This document shows positions 5,901 to 13,878 of a stretch of 16,737 bases of DNA, piece after piece. Position 1 is the first letter of the stretch. Each line of letters opens with the position of its first letter. The translations under genes and the position numbers were made by a program. The stretch comes from Lachnospiraceae bacterium (GTDB lineage Bacteria > Bacillota > Clostridia > Lachnospirales > Lachnospiraceae). The DNA is taken from contig JAEDFR010000048.1 of assembly GCA_016297945.1 (NCBI GenBank), positions 1 to 16,737 of the forward strand, written 5' to 3'. The notes under the pieces are model-generated. The model searched no databases, had not been told where the DNA came from, and was given only the letters and a program-made list of their open reading frames with translations.

Positions 5901-6938
5901 ATGAGTGAAATGGTAAAAGTTGCCGTTGATGCCATGGGTGGTGATTATGCACCGGTTGAAATCGTAAAAGGTGCGGTTATGGCAGTCAATGAGAAAGAAA
6001 ATGTTCAGGTTGTATTATTGGGAAAGGAAGCCGATATCGAGCGGGAGCTGTCTCAATATACATATGATAAAAATCGCGTTGAAGTTGTAAACTGTGAAGA
6101 TGTGATTGAAATGGCTGAGGCACCGGTTAATGCCATTCGTACCAAAAAGGATTCTTCGATTGTAAAGGGCATGCAGATGACCAAGACCGGTGAAACAGAT
6201 GCCTTTGTTTCTGCCGGAAGTACCGGAGCTGTTTTGGTTGGAGCAACTCTTTTGGTAGGACGTATCAAAGGTATTGAAAGAGCTCCTTTGGCACCGCTTA
6301 TTCCGACTGCCAATGGTGTGGCATTGTTGATTGACTGTGGTGCGAATGTCGACTCGCGTCCTTCCCATCTGGTTCAGTTTGCAAAGATGGGTTCTATTTA
6401 TATGGAAAGTATTATGGGGATAAAAAATCCAAGAGTGGCACTTGCAAGCAACGGAGCAGAAGAAGAAAAAGGTAATGCTTTGGTCAAAGAGACACATCCT
6501 TTACTTAAAGAATGCAAGGACATTAATTTTATTGGCAATATCGAAGCAAGAGATATTCCTATGGGTGCTGCTGACGTTGTAGTATGTGAGGCTTTTACCG
6601 GCAATGCTATTTTAAAAACTTATGAAGGTGTAGGTGCGGTATTGATCGACAAGATCAAAGCATCTTTGATGACAAATCTTAAGACGAAAATTGGTGCTTT
6701 ATTGATTAAAGACGCATTAAAAGAAACATTAAAGGATTTTGATGTGGATAAATACGGTGGGGCTCCTATGCTCGGATTAAAAGGACTGGTTGTAAAGAGC
6801 CACGGAAATTCAAAAGCCGGCGTCATACGTAACAGTATTTTCCAATGTGTCACTTTTAAAGAGCAACAGATTAATGAAAAAATCAAAGCCGGTATTGTGG
6901 AACAAACAAAAGAAACTCTTTCTGACAAGGAAGATTAA
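5901..6938 (+). CDS. plsX: Phosphate acyltransferase PlsX
   Basis: The product converts acyl-ACP and phosphate to acyl-phosphate, the acyl donor for PlsY in phosphatidic acid synthesis; it is a peripheral membrane enzyme. At 345 aa its length is normal (about 330-345). The N-terminal VAVDAMGGDYAP (7-18) is the family hallmark, and the C-terminal stretch GGAPMLGLKGLVVKSHGNS (about 286-304) is equally typical. GGAGGAG (5887-5893) lies 7 bases before the ATG, favouring this start over Met4. The acyl carrier protein gene follows after 17 bases, giving the common plsX-acpP pair. Confidence 0.96.
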   Translation: MSEMVKVAVDAMGGDYAPVEIVKGAVMAVNEKENVQVVLLGKEADIERELSQYTYDKNRVEVVNCEDVIEMAEAPVNAIRTKKDSSIVKGMQMTKTGETDAFVSAGSTGAVLVGATLLVGRIKGIERAPLAPLIPTANGVALLIDCGANVDSRPSHLVQFAKMGSIYMESIMGIKNPRVALASNGAEEEKGNALVKETHPLLKECKDINFIGNIEARDIPMGAADVVVCEAFTGNAILKTYEGVGAVLIDKIKASLMTNLKTKIGALLIKDALKETLKDFDVDKYGGAPMLGLKGLVVKSHGNSKAGVIRNSIFQCVTFKEQQINEKIKAGIVEQTKETLSDKED

Positions 6939-6955
6939 GGAAGGAAGTCTTAGTT

Positions 6956-7189
6956 GTGGAATTTGAAGTGTTGCGGGATGCTCTTGTGAAAATTCTGGGT
7001 GTAGCACCGGATGAGGTAACGATGCAGTCGCATTTTGCCAAAGATTTGGGAGCAGATTCACTGGACCTTTATCAGGTATTATTAAATGCCAAAGAAGTAT
7101 TTGATTTAGAAATCGATACAGAAAAATTACAATCTCTTCAGACTGTTTCTGAAGCAGTAACCTATATGAAAGAAATGAAAAGGAAATAA
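6956..7189 (+). CDS. acpP: Acyl carrier protein
   Basis: This 77-aa acidic helical protein has the phosphopantetheine attachment motif GADSLD with Ser35, and ends with a typical TVSEAVTYM helix. It carries growing acyl chains for fatty acid and phospholipid synthesis. The start is GTG, supported by AGGAAGGAAG ending 8 bases upstream. Compared with E. coli ACP, the recognition helix after the serine is less acidic. The usual VELVMALEEEF is replaced by YQVLLNAKEVF, so positions equivalent to Glu41, Glu47 and Glu49 are Gln, Lys and Val. The IPDEDAE segment is replaced by IDTEKLQ. It may thus be a specialised ACP, although its position beside plsX suggests the main one. The family call is secure. 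Confidence 0.92.
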   Translation: MEFEVLRDALVKILGVAPDEVTMQSHFAKDLGADSLDLYQVLLNAKEVFDLEIDTEKLQSLQTVSEAVTYMKEMKRK

Positions 7190-7191
7190 TT

Positions 7192-7213
7192 AAAAAGCCC
7201 GACAGGGCTTTTT
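7192..7213 (+). terminator. Small terminator or attenuator between acpP and rnc
   Basis: AAAAAGCCC (7192-7200) pairs with GGGCTTTTT (7205-7213) around a GACA loop directly after the acpP stop codon. The T-run is part of the stem and only five bases long, so termination may be partial. That would lower rnc-smc-ftsY expression relative to acpP. No clear promoter follows before rnc, which supports read-through. Confidence 0.7.
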
Positions 7214-7255
7214 GAATGTAGACAGGTGATTTTGTCGGATTAAGGTGACAGGATA

Positions 7256-7954
7256 ATGGAATTAGAGGCACTGGAAAAAGAAATAGCATATTCGTTTAAT
7301 GATAAAAGTTTGTTGAAGCAGGCATTAACGCACAGCTCCTTTAGTAATGAGCAGCGCATTCGTAAATGGAAAAATTATGAGCGGATTGAGTTTTTGGGGG
7401 ATGCCGTTTTGGAGCTGGTCAGCAGTGATTACTTTTATCATGCCTTTCCGGAAGAAACAGAAGGAAATCTTACAAAAATGCGTGCAGCCGCTGTATGTGA
7501 ACAGGCTCTTGCCATTACGGCGAGACAACTAAAGCTTGGCTCCTATATGATATTTGGAAAAGGGGAAGAGGCGAACGGCGGACGGGAAAGAGAATCCATC
7601 ATCGCAGATGCGGTAGAAGCGCTAATCGGTGCTATTTATCTGGATGGCGGCATTGAAAAAGCAAGAGATTTTATTCATCGTTTTGTTTTGAATGATTTGG
7701 AACACAAGCGACTTTTCTATGATGCAAAATCCATTTTGCAAGAATATGTACAGGAGACAAAGGCAGGCGAACTTGTCTATGAACTGATAAAAGAAGAAGG
7801 TCCTGAACATGATAAACTCTTTATTATGGAAGCCAGATTAAATGGAAAAGTAATCGGCTGTGGTGAAGGGAAAAGCAAAAAAACGGCACAACAGCATGCA
7901 GCATATGATGCCTTGTTAAAAAAAGATGGAAATAAAAAAGATTTGCGCATCTGA
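7256..7954 (+). CDS. rnc: Ribonuclease III
   Basis: The 232-aa product cleaves double-stranded RNA, including rRNA precursors. The RNase III signature YERIEFLGDAVLEL lies at 41-54. Glu42, Glu45, Asp49, Asp118 and Glu121 match the acidic metal-binding residues of the family, the last two inside ADAVEALIGAIYLDGG. The C-terminal part (about 157-224) is a double-stranded RNA-binding domain: it begins DAKSILQEYVQ and ends with GKSKKTAQQHAAYDALL. AAGGTG (7243-7248) lies 7 bases before the ATG. rnc-smc-ftsY is a conserved order in Firmicutes. Confidence 0.97.
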   Translation: MELEALEKEIAYSFNDKSLLKQALTHSSFSNEQRIRKWKNYERIEFLGDAVLELVSSDYFYHAFPEETEGNLTKMRAAAVCEQALAITARQLKLGSYMIFGKGEEANGGRERESIIADAVEALIGAIYLDGGIEKARDFIHRFVLNDLEHKRLFYDAKSILQEYVQETKAGELVYELIKEEGPEHDKLFIMEARLNGKVIGCGEGKSKKTAQQHAAYDALLKKDGNKKDLRI

Positions 7955-7978
7955 TATGATGTGTGAAAGGGAAATGTT

Positions 7979-10900
7979 ATGTATTTAAAAAGTATTGAAG
8001 TGCATGGTTTTAAAGCCTTTGCAAATAAAATAGTGTTTCAGTTTCATCCGGGAATTACGGGAATCGTGGGTCCTAATGGGAGTGGAAAGAGTAATGTAGC
8101 GGATGCAGTTCGCTGGGTTTTGGGTGAACAGCGTATCAAGCAATTGCGTGGTGCAAGTATGCAGGACGTTATTTTTGCAGGTACGGAAAACAGAAAACCT
8201 TTGGGATATGCATATGTTGCCATTACGTTAGATAACAGTGATCATTCGCTTCCGATTGATTTTGAAGAGGTGAAAGTTGCACGTCGCATTTATCGTTCCG
8301 GCGAGAGCGAATATATGATTAATGACGCTCCCTGCAGACTAAAAGATGTTAATGAATTGTTTTATGATACCGGTATCGGAAAAGAAGGATATTCCATTAT
8401 CGGACAGGGTCAGATTGATAAGATATTAAGCGGAAAGCCGGAAGAGAGACGGGAGTTGTTTGATGAAGCGGCCGGTATTGTGAAGTTTAAAAGAAGAAAA
8501 CTGGCGGCACAGAAGAAACTGGACGATGAAAAGGGCAATATGCTTCGTATCAGTGATATTCTGACTGAAAAAGAGCGTCAGATTGGTCCTTTGGAAAAAC
8601 AGTCTGAAAAGGCTAAGATATATTTAAAACATAAAGAAGAATTAAAGACTCTGGATGTTAATGTTTTTTTGGTTGAAAATGCACAGTTAAAAGAAAAACT
8701 GGTTGCTTTGGACGAAAAATTGAAAATTGCGACAGAAGATTTTGAACAGACTTCCAGACAGTATGAGAATATCAAATCGGAATATGACCGAATTGCGGCA
8801 AGATTAGAAGAACTGGAAAAGTCCATTGAGGAAGAGCGCTCCTATTTGTCCAATACCGGTCTGATGCGGGAAAAATTAGATAGTCAGATTAAGGTATTGC
8901 AGGAGCAGATTCTGTCCGGTGAAAGTAATAAAGAGCACTTTTTAGCCAGACAGGCTTCCATTAATGAACAGATTTTGGCAAAAGATCAGGAAAAGGCCGA
9001 TATTCAGACCGGTAAAAAAACATATGATGATGCGCTTGCTGAAATGGAAGAGGCAAAAGCTTTGGCGAATGCAAAACTCGAAACTTTGCAGGCGAGGATG
9101 GATGAACTGAATGAGAAAATCGAGAATGGAAAAAATACAATTATTCAGGCGTTAAATGACAGAGCCGGAATCAAATCCAAAATCGGAAGTCTGGATACGA
9201 GACAGGAACAGCTTCAGATTCGGAAAGCTGAACTGAATTCCAAATTGTTGCGCGCAAAATCCGATGAGGCCAAGCATGATGAACTCATTGAACAGATGGA
9301 AAAAGAATTTGAAGCTGTTAGTGCGCAGATACAGGAAATTCAGACCCAAAAAGCTGCGCTGGAAAAGCGCAATACGGATATTTCCGGTGAACTTTCGCAG
9401 TTGGATCAGAAACAACGGGATGTGCAGGTTCAGTATCATCAGGCAAAATCCAAGCTCGATGCAATCAGTAATTTGTCTGAGCGTTATGAGGGATATGGCG
9501 CCAGCATCCAAAAAGTAATGGAACAAAAAGAACGCAATAAAGGTATCATTGGTGTTGTTGCGGATATAATCAAAGTGGATAAAAAATATGAAACCGCTAT
9601 TGAGACCGCTTTAGGAGGTAACATCCAGAATATCGTAACGGATGATGAAGAAACTGCAAAGAAAATGATTGGATTCTTAAAATCCAACCGCTATGGTAGA
9701 GCAACCTTTTTACCGCTGACTTCTATTACCAATCCACAAAAGTTTAAAACGCCGGATGTACTGGAGGAAAAAGGGGTTATTGGTCTTGCTAATGAACTTG
9801 TCCATACCCAAAAAGAGTATGAAAATGTGGCAAAAGCCATGTTGGGAAGAATTGTTGTTGTTGACAATGTAGATAATGCCGTAAAGATTGCCCGTAAGTT
9901 TGATTATAGCGTGAGAATGGTAACATTAGAAGGCGAATTGCTGGTTCCGGGTGGTGCTATCAGTGGTGGTGCATTTAAAAATGCAAGTAATCTGCTGGGA
10001 AGAGCCCGTGAAATGGATGAATTAGAGAAAAAAGTAAAAGAATATCAGGATGTGATAAAGGAATGTCTTGCGACCATTGAAGAATTGAAAGCAGAACGCA
10101 TGAAGGTGCGCAGGGATCTTGAAGATATCCGTGCAAAGAGTCAGGAATGCTTAATTCGTCAGAATACGGCGCGTATCAATGTCCAAACGGCAAAGGAGAA
10201 GAAAAACGAAAACGGTCTTGGCTATACCGAATTAAAAGAAGAGCAGCAGGATATTGAACAACAGTTCCAGTCGCTTTTGCAGGAAAGAGAAAACGCATCC
10301 GAAGAACTGGTTAAATCAGAAAACGTACAAAAAGAACTCGAAAAAGAGATTGAAGAATTCCAGAAAGAGTTGGAAACAGTCCGTATTGAAGAGAGTACGC
10401 AGGCTGCCCATAATGCAGAGATGGATGTCGAGATGGAAAAAGTCATTCAGAGACAGTCTTTCGAGCAACAGAATTTGGAGCGTATTCTTTCTGAGAGACA
10501 TCGGTTTGAAATGGAACTTGCTGAAATTGAGGTAGAAATAAAACAGTCAAGTAGTGAAATCGAAGAAAAGAAACAGGATATTGAAGAAATTAAAAAGACT
10601 ATTTCCGCTTCGTTTGATAAAGAAAATGAAAATGAAATTAAGCTCTCGGAGGATATTCGTCAAAGAGAAGAACTTTCGGCAAAACAAAAAGGATTTTTTG
10701 GAGAAAGTGAGGCTCTGGCACAAAAACGAAATGATCTGGATAAAGAGGTTTATCGTCTGAATACGCAGAAAGAGCGTATGGAAGAAAGCATGGAAAACCA
10801 GATTAATTATATGTGGAATGAATATGAGATTACGCTTTCGGATGCAGTAGCTTTACGCAACGAAGAAATGACAGATTTAACTGTTATGAAGCGGGACGCA

Positions 10901-11536
10901 GCGGCAGTTAAAGATTCCATCCGCCGTCTTGGTGATGTTAATGTTAATGCGATTGAAGATTATAAAACGGTCATGGAAGAATATACCTTCTTAAAAGATC
11001 AGTATGATGATCTGAAAAAAGCGGAAGAACAACTCTTAGGATTTATTGATGAATTGGATGTTGCCATGAGAAAGCAGTTCGAAGAGAAATTTGCTGAGAT
11101 CAAGGTGGAATTTGATAAAGTATTTAAGGAATTATTCGGTGGCGGAAAAGGTACGATAGAGCTGATGGAGGATGAAGATGTCTTAGAGGCGGGCATACGT
11201 ATCATTGCACAGCCACCCGGAAAGAAATTGCAGAATATGATGCAGTTATCCGGTGGAGAAAAGGCATTAACGGCCATTGCTTTGCTATTTGCCATTCAGA
11301 ATTTAAAACCATCTCCGTTCTGTCTTTTGGATGAGATTGAAGCGGCACTTGATGAATCAAATGTGGGTCGTTTTGCCGGATATTTACATAAGCTTACAAA
11401 ACATACGCAGTTTATCGTGATTACACACAGACGCGGAACGATGGAAAAAGCCGATCGGTTGTATGGTATTACCATGCAGGAAAAAGGTGTATCTACTTTG
11501 GTCAGTGTGGATTTGATTGATAAGGATTTGAATTAG
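7979..11536 (+). CDS. smc: Chromosome segregation protein SMC
   Basis: The 1185-aa product is the SMC ATPase, which with ScpA and ScpB compacts and helps segregate the chromosome. The N-terminal head has Walker A GPNGSGKSN (31-39). Two long coiled-coil arms (about 170-500 and 680-1020), rich in Glu, Lys and Gln, surround the hinge (about 501-665), which begins GYGASIQKVMEQ and ends near GGAISGGAF. The C-terminal head has the signature LSGGEKALTAIALLF (from about 1090) and Walker B CLLDEIEAALDE (from about 1115). Length is normal for bacterial SMC and no frameshift is apparent. AAAGGGA lies 6 bases before the ATG, 24 bases after rnc. The long frames on the opposite strand are coding shadows. 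Confidence 0.98.
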   Translation: MYLKSIEVHGFKAFANKIVFQFHPGITGIVGPNGSGKSNVADAVRWVLGEQRIKQLRGASMQDVIFAGTENRKPLGYAYVAITLDNSDHSLPIDFEEVKVARRIYRSGESEYMINDAPCRLKDVNELFYDTGIGKEGYSIIGQGQIDKILSGKPEERRELFDEAAGIVKFKRRKLAAQKKLDDEKGNMLRISDILTEKERQIGPLEKQSEKAKIYLKHKEELKTLDVNVFLVENAQLKEKLVALDEKLKIATEDFEQTSRQYENIKSEYDRIAARLEELEKSIEEERSYLSNTGLMREKLDSQIKVLQEQILSGESNKEHFLARQASINEQILAKDQEKADIQTGKKTYDDALAEMEEAKALANAKLETLQARMDELNEKIENGKNTIIQALNDRAGIKSKIGSLDTRQEQLQIRKAELNSKLLRAKSDEAKHDELIEQMEKEFEAVSAQIQEIQTQKAALEKRNTDISGELSQLDQKQRDVQVQYHQAKSKLDAISNLSERYEGYGASIQKVMEQKERNKGIIGVVADIIKVDKKYETAIETALGGNIQNIVTDDEETAKKMIGFLKSNRYGRATFLPLTSITNPQKFKTPDVLEEKGVIGLANELVHTQKEYENVAKAMLGRIVVVDNVDNAVKIARKFDYSVRMVTLEGELLVPGGAISGGAFKNASNLLGRAREMDELEKKVKEYQDVIKECLATIEELKAERMKVRRDLEDIRAKSQECLIRQNTARINVQTAKEKKNENGLGYTELKEEQQDIEQQFQSLLQERENASEELVKSENVQKELEKEIEEFQKELETVRIEESTQAAHNAEMDVEMEKVIQRQSFEQQNLERILSERHRFEMELAEIEVEIKQSSSEIEEKKQDIEEIKKTISASFDKENENEIKLSEDIRQREELSAKQKGFFGESEALAQKRNDLDKEVYRLNTQKERMEESMENQINYMWNEYEITLSDAVALRNEEMTDLTVMKRDAAAVKDSIRRLGDVNVNAIEDYKTVMEEYTFLKDQYDDLKKAEEQLLGFIDELDVAMRKQFEEKFAEIKVEFDKVFKELFGGGKGTIELMEDEDVLEAGIRIIAQPPGKKLQNMMQLSGGEKALTAIALLFAIQNLKPSPFCLLDEIEAALDESNVGRFAGYLHKLTKHTQFIVITHRRGTMEKADRLYGITMQEKGVSTLVSVDLIDKDLN

Positions 11537-11560
11537 TCGATTTGATGGGGAGGTTTTTGC

Positions 11561-12583
11561 ATGGGACTGTATGAAAACGATAATTTGACAGATGATGTCA
11601 TGGATGATGTTTCTTCCAATGATGATTTGGCAGAAGAAGGAAAAGAGAAAAAGGTTGGTTTCTTTGGACGATTAAAGGCAGGTCTTACGAAAACAAGAAA
11701 TAATATTGTGCATGGTATTGACAATGTGTTCAACGGATTTTCCAATATTGATGAAGATTTTTATGAAGAGCTTGAAGAAATCTTAATCATGGGCGACATT
11801 GGAATTAATGCCACGAGCGATATTATTGAAAGACTGAAGGTTCAGGTTAAAGAGCAACACATCAAGGAGCCGTCTGAATGCAAGCAATTGTTGATTGACA
11901 GTATTAAAGAACAGATGCGCGTGGAGAATACAGCATATGATTTTGAAACAGAGCAGTCGGTTATCTTTGTAATTGGTGTAAACGGAGTTGGAAAGACCAC
12001 TTCTGTCGGAAAGTTGGCCGGAAAATTAAAGGACCAGAATCGAAAGGTATTGCTTGCAGCGGCAGATACTTTCCGGGCTGCGGCAATTGAACAGTTAGAG
12101 GAGTGGGCACACAGAGCGGGCGTTGATATCATAAGCGGCAGTGAGGGCGCCGATCCGTCCAGTGTGGTTTATGATGCGGTTCATGCTGCAAAGGCTCGTC
12201 ATGCGGATGTATTGTTGTGTGATACGGCAGGACGGCTTCATAATAAAAAGAATTTGATGGAAGAATTAAAAAAGATGAACCGGATTATCGATAAAGAATT
12301 TCCGAATGCTCACCGGGAAAATCTGATTGTGGTAGATGGCACAACGGGACAGAACGCGCTCAATCAGGCAAGGGAATTTGCCCAGGTTACGGATTTAACC
12401 GGTATCATCATTACCAAGCTTGACGGAACGGCGAAAGGCGGAATCGCCGTTGCCATTCAGTCTGAATTAAATGTTCCCGTGAAATATATCGGTGTCGGTG
12501 AGAGTATTGACGATTTGCAGAAGTTTGATGCAGATCAGTTTGTTGATGCTTTATTTGATGTGAAACTTCCTACAGAGGATTGA
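11561..12583 (+). CDS. ftsY: Signal recognition particle receptor FtsY
   Basis: This SRP-family GTPase (340 aa) is the membrane-associated receptor that docks Ffh-ribosome complexes to the Sec translocon. A short acidic N-terminal region (1-30) precedes the helical N domain. The G domain has G1 GVNGVGKTT (139-147), the ADTFRAAA insertion-region motif (168-175), DTAGR (221-225) and TKLDG (285-289). GGGGAGG (11547-11553) lies 7 bases before the ATG, 24 bases after smc, so the genes are probably co-transcribed. The ylxM-ffh pair that often follows ftsY in Firmicutes is not here; ilvA follows instead. Confidence 0.97.
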   Translation: MGLYENDNLTDDVMDDVSSNDDLAEEGKEKKVGFFGRLKAGLTKTRNNIVHGIDNVFNGFSNIDEDFYEELEEILIMGDIGINATSDIIERLKVQVKEQHIKEPSECKQLLIDSIKEQMRVENTAYDFETEQSVIFVIGVNGVGKTTSVGKLAGKLKDQNRKVLLAAADTFRAAAIEQLEEWAHRAGVDIISGSEGADPSSVVYDAVHAAKARHADVLLCDTAGRLHNKKNLMEELKKMNRIIDKEFPNAHRENLIVVDGTTGQNALNQAREFAQVTDLTGIIITKLDGTAKGGIAVAIQSELNVPVKYIGVGESIDDLQKFDADQFVDALFDVKLPTED

Positions 12584-12590
12584 AAAGGTG
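12584..12590 (+). promoter_or_regulatory. Ribosome binding site that sets the ilvA start
   Basis: AAAGGTG overlaps an in-frame GTG (12588-12590) that would extend the protein by three codons. Because this GTG is itself part of the Shine-Dalgarno sequence, the ATG 6 bases downstream at 12597 is the better start. Confidence 0.75.
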
Positions 12591-12596
12591 ATAAAA

Positions 12597-13820
12597 ATGA
12601 GTGATAAAATGTTGACATTGGAAAAATTTGAAGAAGCATCCGAAAAGGTCAAGGAAGCAACGTTGCCTACCGATCTGGTTTACAGTGAATATTTCAGTAA
12701 CCAGACCGAAAATAAGGTATATTTGAAACCGGAGAATATGCAGTTTACAGGCGCCTATAAGGTAAGAGGTGCTTATTACAAAATGAGTACCCTGACAGAA
12801 GAAGAACGTCAAAAAGGTATTATTACTGCATCTGCCGGAAATCATGCACAAGGAGTCGCTTATGCAGCCAAAAAATATGGCGCAAAGGCAATCATTGTAA
12901 TGCCTACGACAACTCCTTTGATAAAAGTAAACCGGACAAAAAGCTATGGAGCGGAGGTTGTTCTTTTTGGAAATGTTTACGATGAGGCCTGTGAAAAAGC
13001 TCTACAGTTAGCAAAGGATAACGGATATACCTTTATCCATCCTTTTGACGATCCGGCTGTTGCAACCGGACAGGGAAGTATCGCTATGGAAATTGTAAAA
13101 GAGCTTCCGCTTGTAGATTATATTCTGGTTCCCGTAGGTGGAGGCGGACTTGCGACCGGCGTTTCCACATTGGCAAAACTGTTGAATCCTAAGATTCGTG
13201 TCATCGGTGTGGAACCGGCAGGCGCAAACTGTCTGCAGGAGTCAATCAAAGCCGGAAAGGTTACTACACTTCCGACGGTTAGTACGATTGCAGACGGTAC
13301 GGCGGTAAAGACGCCCGGTACTAATATTTTTCCTTATTTACAAAAAAATCTGGATGATATTATAACCGTGGAAGACGAAGAACTGGTCGTAACATTTTTA
13401 GATATGGTTGAGAATCATAAAATGATTGTTGAAAATTCCGGACTTTTAACAGTTGCAGCATTAAAGCATCTGGATGTGAAAGGCAAAAAAATTGTCTGTA
13501 TTTTAAGTGGGGGAAATATGGATGTCATTACCATGTCTTCTGTTGTTCAGCAGGGGCTGATTATGCGCGATCGTATTTTTACGGTTTCTGTACTTCTTCC
13601 CGACAGACCCGGCGAATTAACGCGTGTATCCGGAATTATTGCACAGGAAAACGGCAACGTCATTAAGCTGGAGCACAATCAGTTTGTTTCCATTAACCGG
13701 AATGCTGCAGTTGAATTGCGGATTACCCTGGAGGCATTTGGAACCGAACATAAAGAACAAATTATGAAAGCTTTGGAGAAAAACGGTTTTTCACCCAAAG
13801 TTGTCAGAACCAATATTTAA
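12597..13820 (+). CDS. ilvA: Threonine ammonia-lyase with C-terminal ACT domain
   Basis: This PLP enzyme (407 aa) deaminates L-threonine to 2-oxobutyrate and ammonia, feeding isoleucine synthesis or threonine fermentation. The PLP lysine is Lys55 in FTGAYKVRGA, where many relatives have Ser rather than Ala before the aromatic residue. The phosphate-binding glycine loop is VPVGGGGLATG (about 178-188). From about residue 325 (RIFTVSVLLPDRPGELTRVS) there is a single ACT domain. This matches the roughly 400-aa short form and not the 500-aa biosynthetic IlvA with two ACT-like regulatory domains. The ACT domain suggests allosteric control, but the effector cannot be read from sequence. It starts 13 bases after ftsY and is probably co-transcribed with it. 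No T-box or leader peptide is visible upstream. The symbol ilvA is used for the family; tdcB would be the alternative. Confidence 0.93.
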   Translation: MSDKMLTLEKFEEASEKVKEATLPTDLVYSEYFSNQTENKVYLKPENMQFTGAYKVRGAYYKMSTLTEEERQKGIITASAGNHAQGVAYAAKKYGAKAIIVMPTTTPLIKVNRTKSYGAEVVLFGNVYDEACEKALQLAKDNGYTFIHPFDDPAVATGQGSIAMEIVKELPLVDYILVPVGGGGLATGVSTLAKLLNPKIRVIGVEPAGANCLQESIKAGKVTTLPTVSTIADGTAVKTPGTNIFPYLQKNLDDIITVEDEELVVTFLDMVENHKMIVENSGLLTVAALKHLDVKGKKIVCILSGGNMDVITMSSVVQQGLIMRDRIFTVSVLLPDRPGELTRVSGIIAQENGNVIKLEHNQFVSINRNAAVELRITLEAFGTEHKEQIMKALEKNGFSPKVVRTNI

Positions 13821-13825
13821 CAAAA

Positions 13826-13854
13826 AAGGCGTGGAACTTTCTGCGCCTTGTTTT
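13826..13854 (+). terminator. Terminator after ilvA
   Basis: AAGGCG (13826-13831) pairs with CGCCTT (13844-13849). The stem can extend inward through two G-T pairs to GAA/TTC, and it is followed by GTTTTC. It probably ends the rnc-smc-ftsY-ilvA transcript. The T-tract is short, so some read-through into the next gene is possible; only 24 bases separate it from the start codon at 13879, and I see no promoter between. Confidence 0.75.
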
Positions 13855-13867
13855 CATTAGAAAAAGC

Positions 13868-13873
13868 AGGTGG
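13868..13873 (+). promoter_or_regulatory. Ribosome binding site deciding the start of the TPR-DUF4037-DUF4125 gene
   Basis: AGGTGG differs from AGGAGG by one base and sits 5 bases before TTG at 13879. The in-frame GTG at 13870 lies inside this motif and has only a weak purine stretch upstream. I therefore prefer TTG at 13879, giving a 799-aa protein. Confidence 0.55.
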
Positions 13874-13878
13874 AACAT

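Noticed and set aside
6015..6497. Minus-strand 160-codon frame inside plsX
   Set aside because: Antisense shadow of plsX, with no ribosome binding site or family motif.
8578..11295. Many frames on both strands inside smc
   Set aside because: All are shadows of the intact SMC coding frame. Their serine- and phenylalanine-rich composition reflects antisense of coiled-coil codons.
12450..12600. T-box or leader-peptide control before ilvA
   Set aside because: The upstream sequence is ftsY coding right up to 13 bases before ilvA, with no room or motif for a leader.
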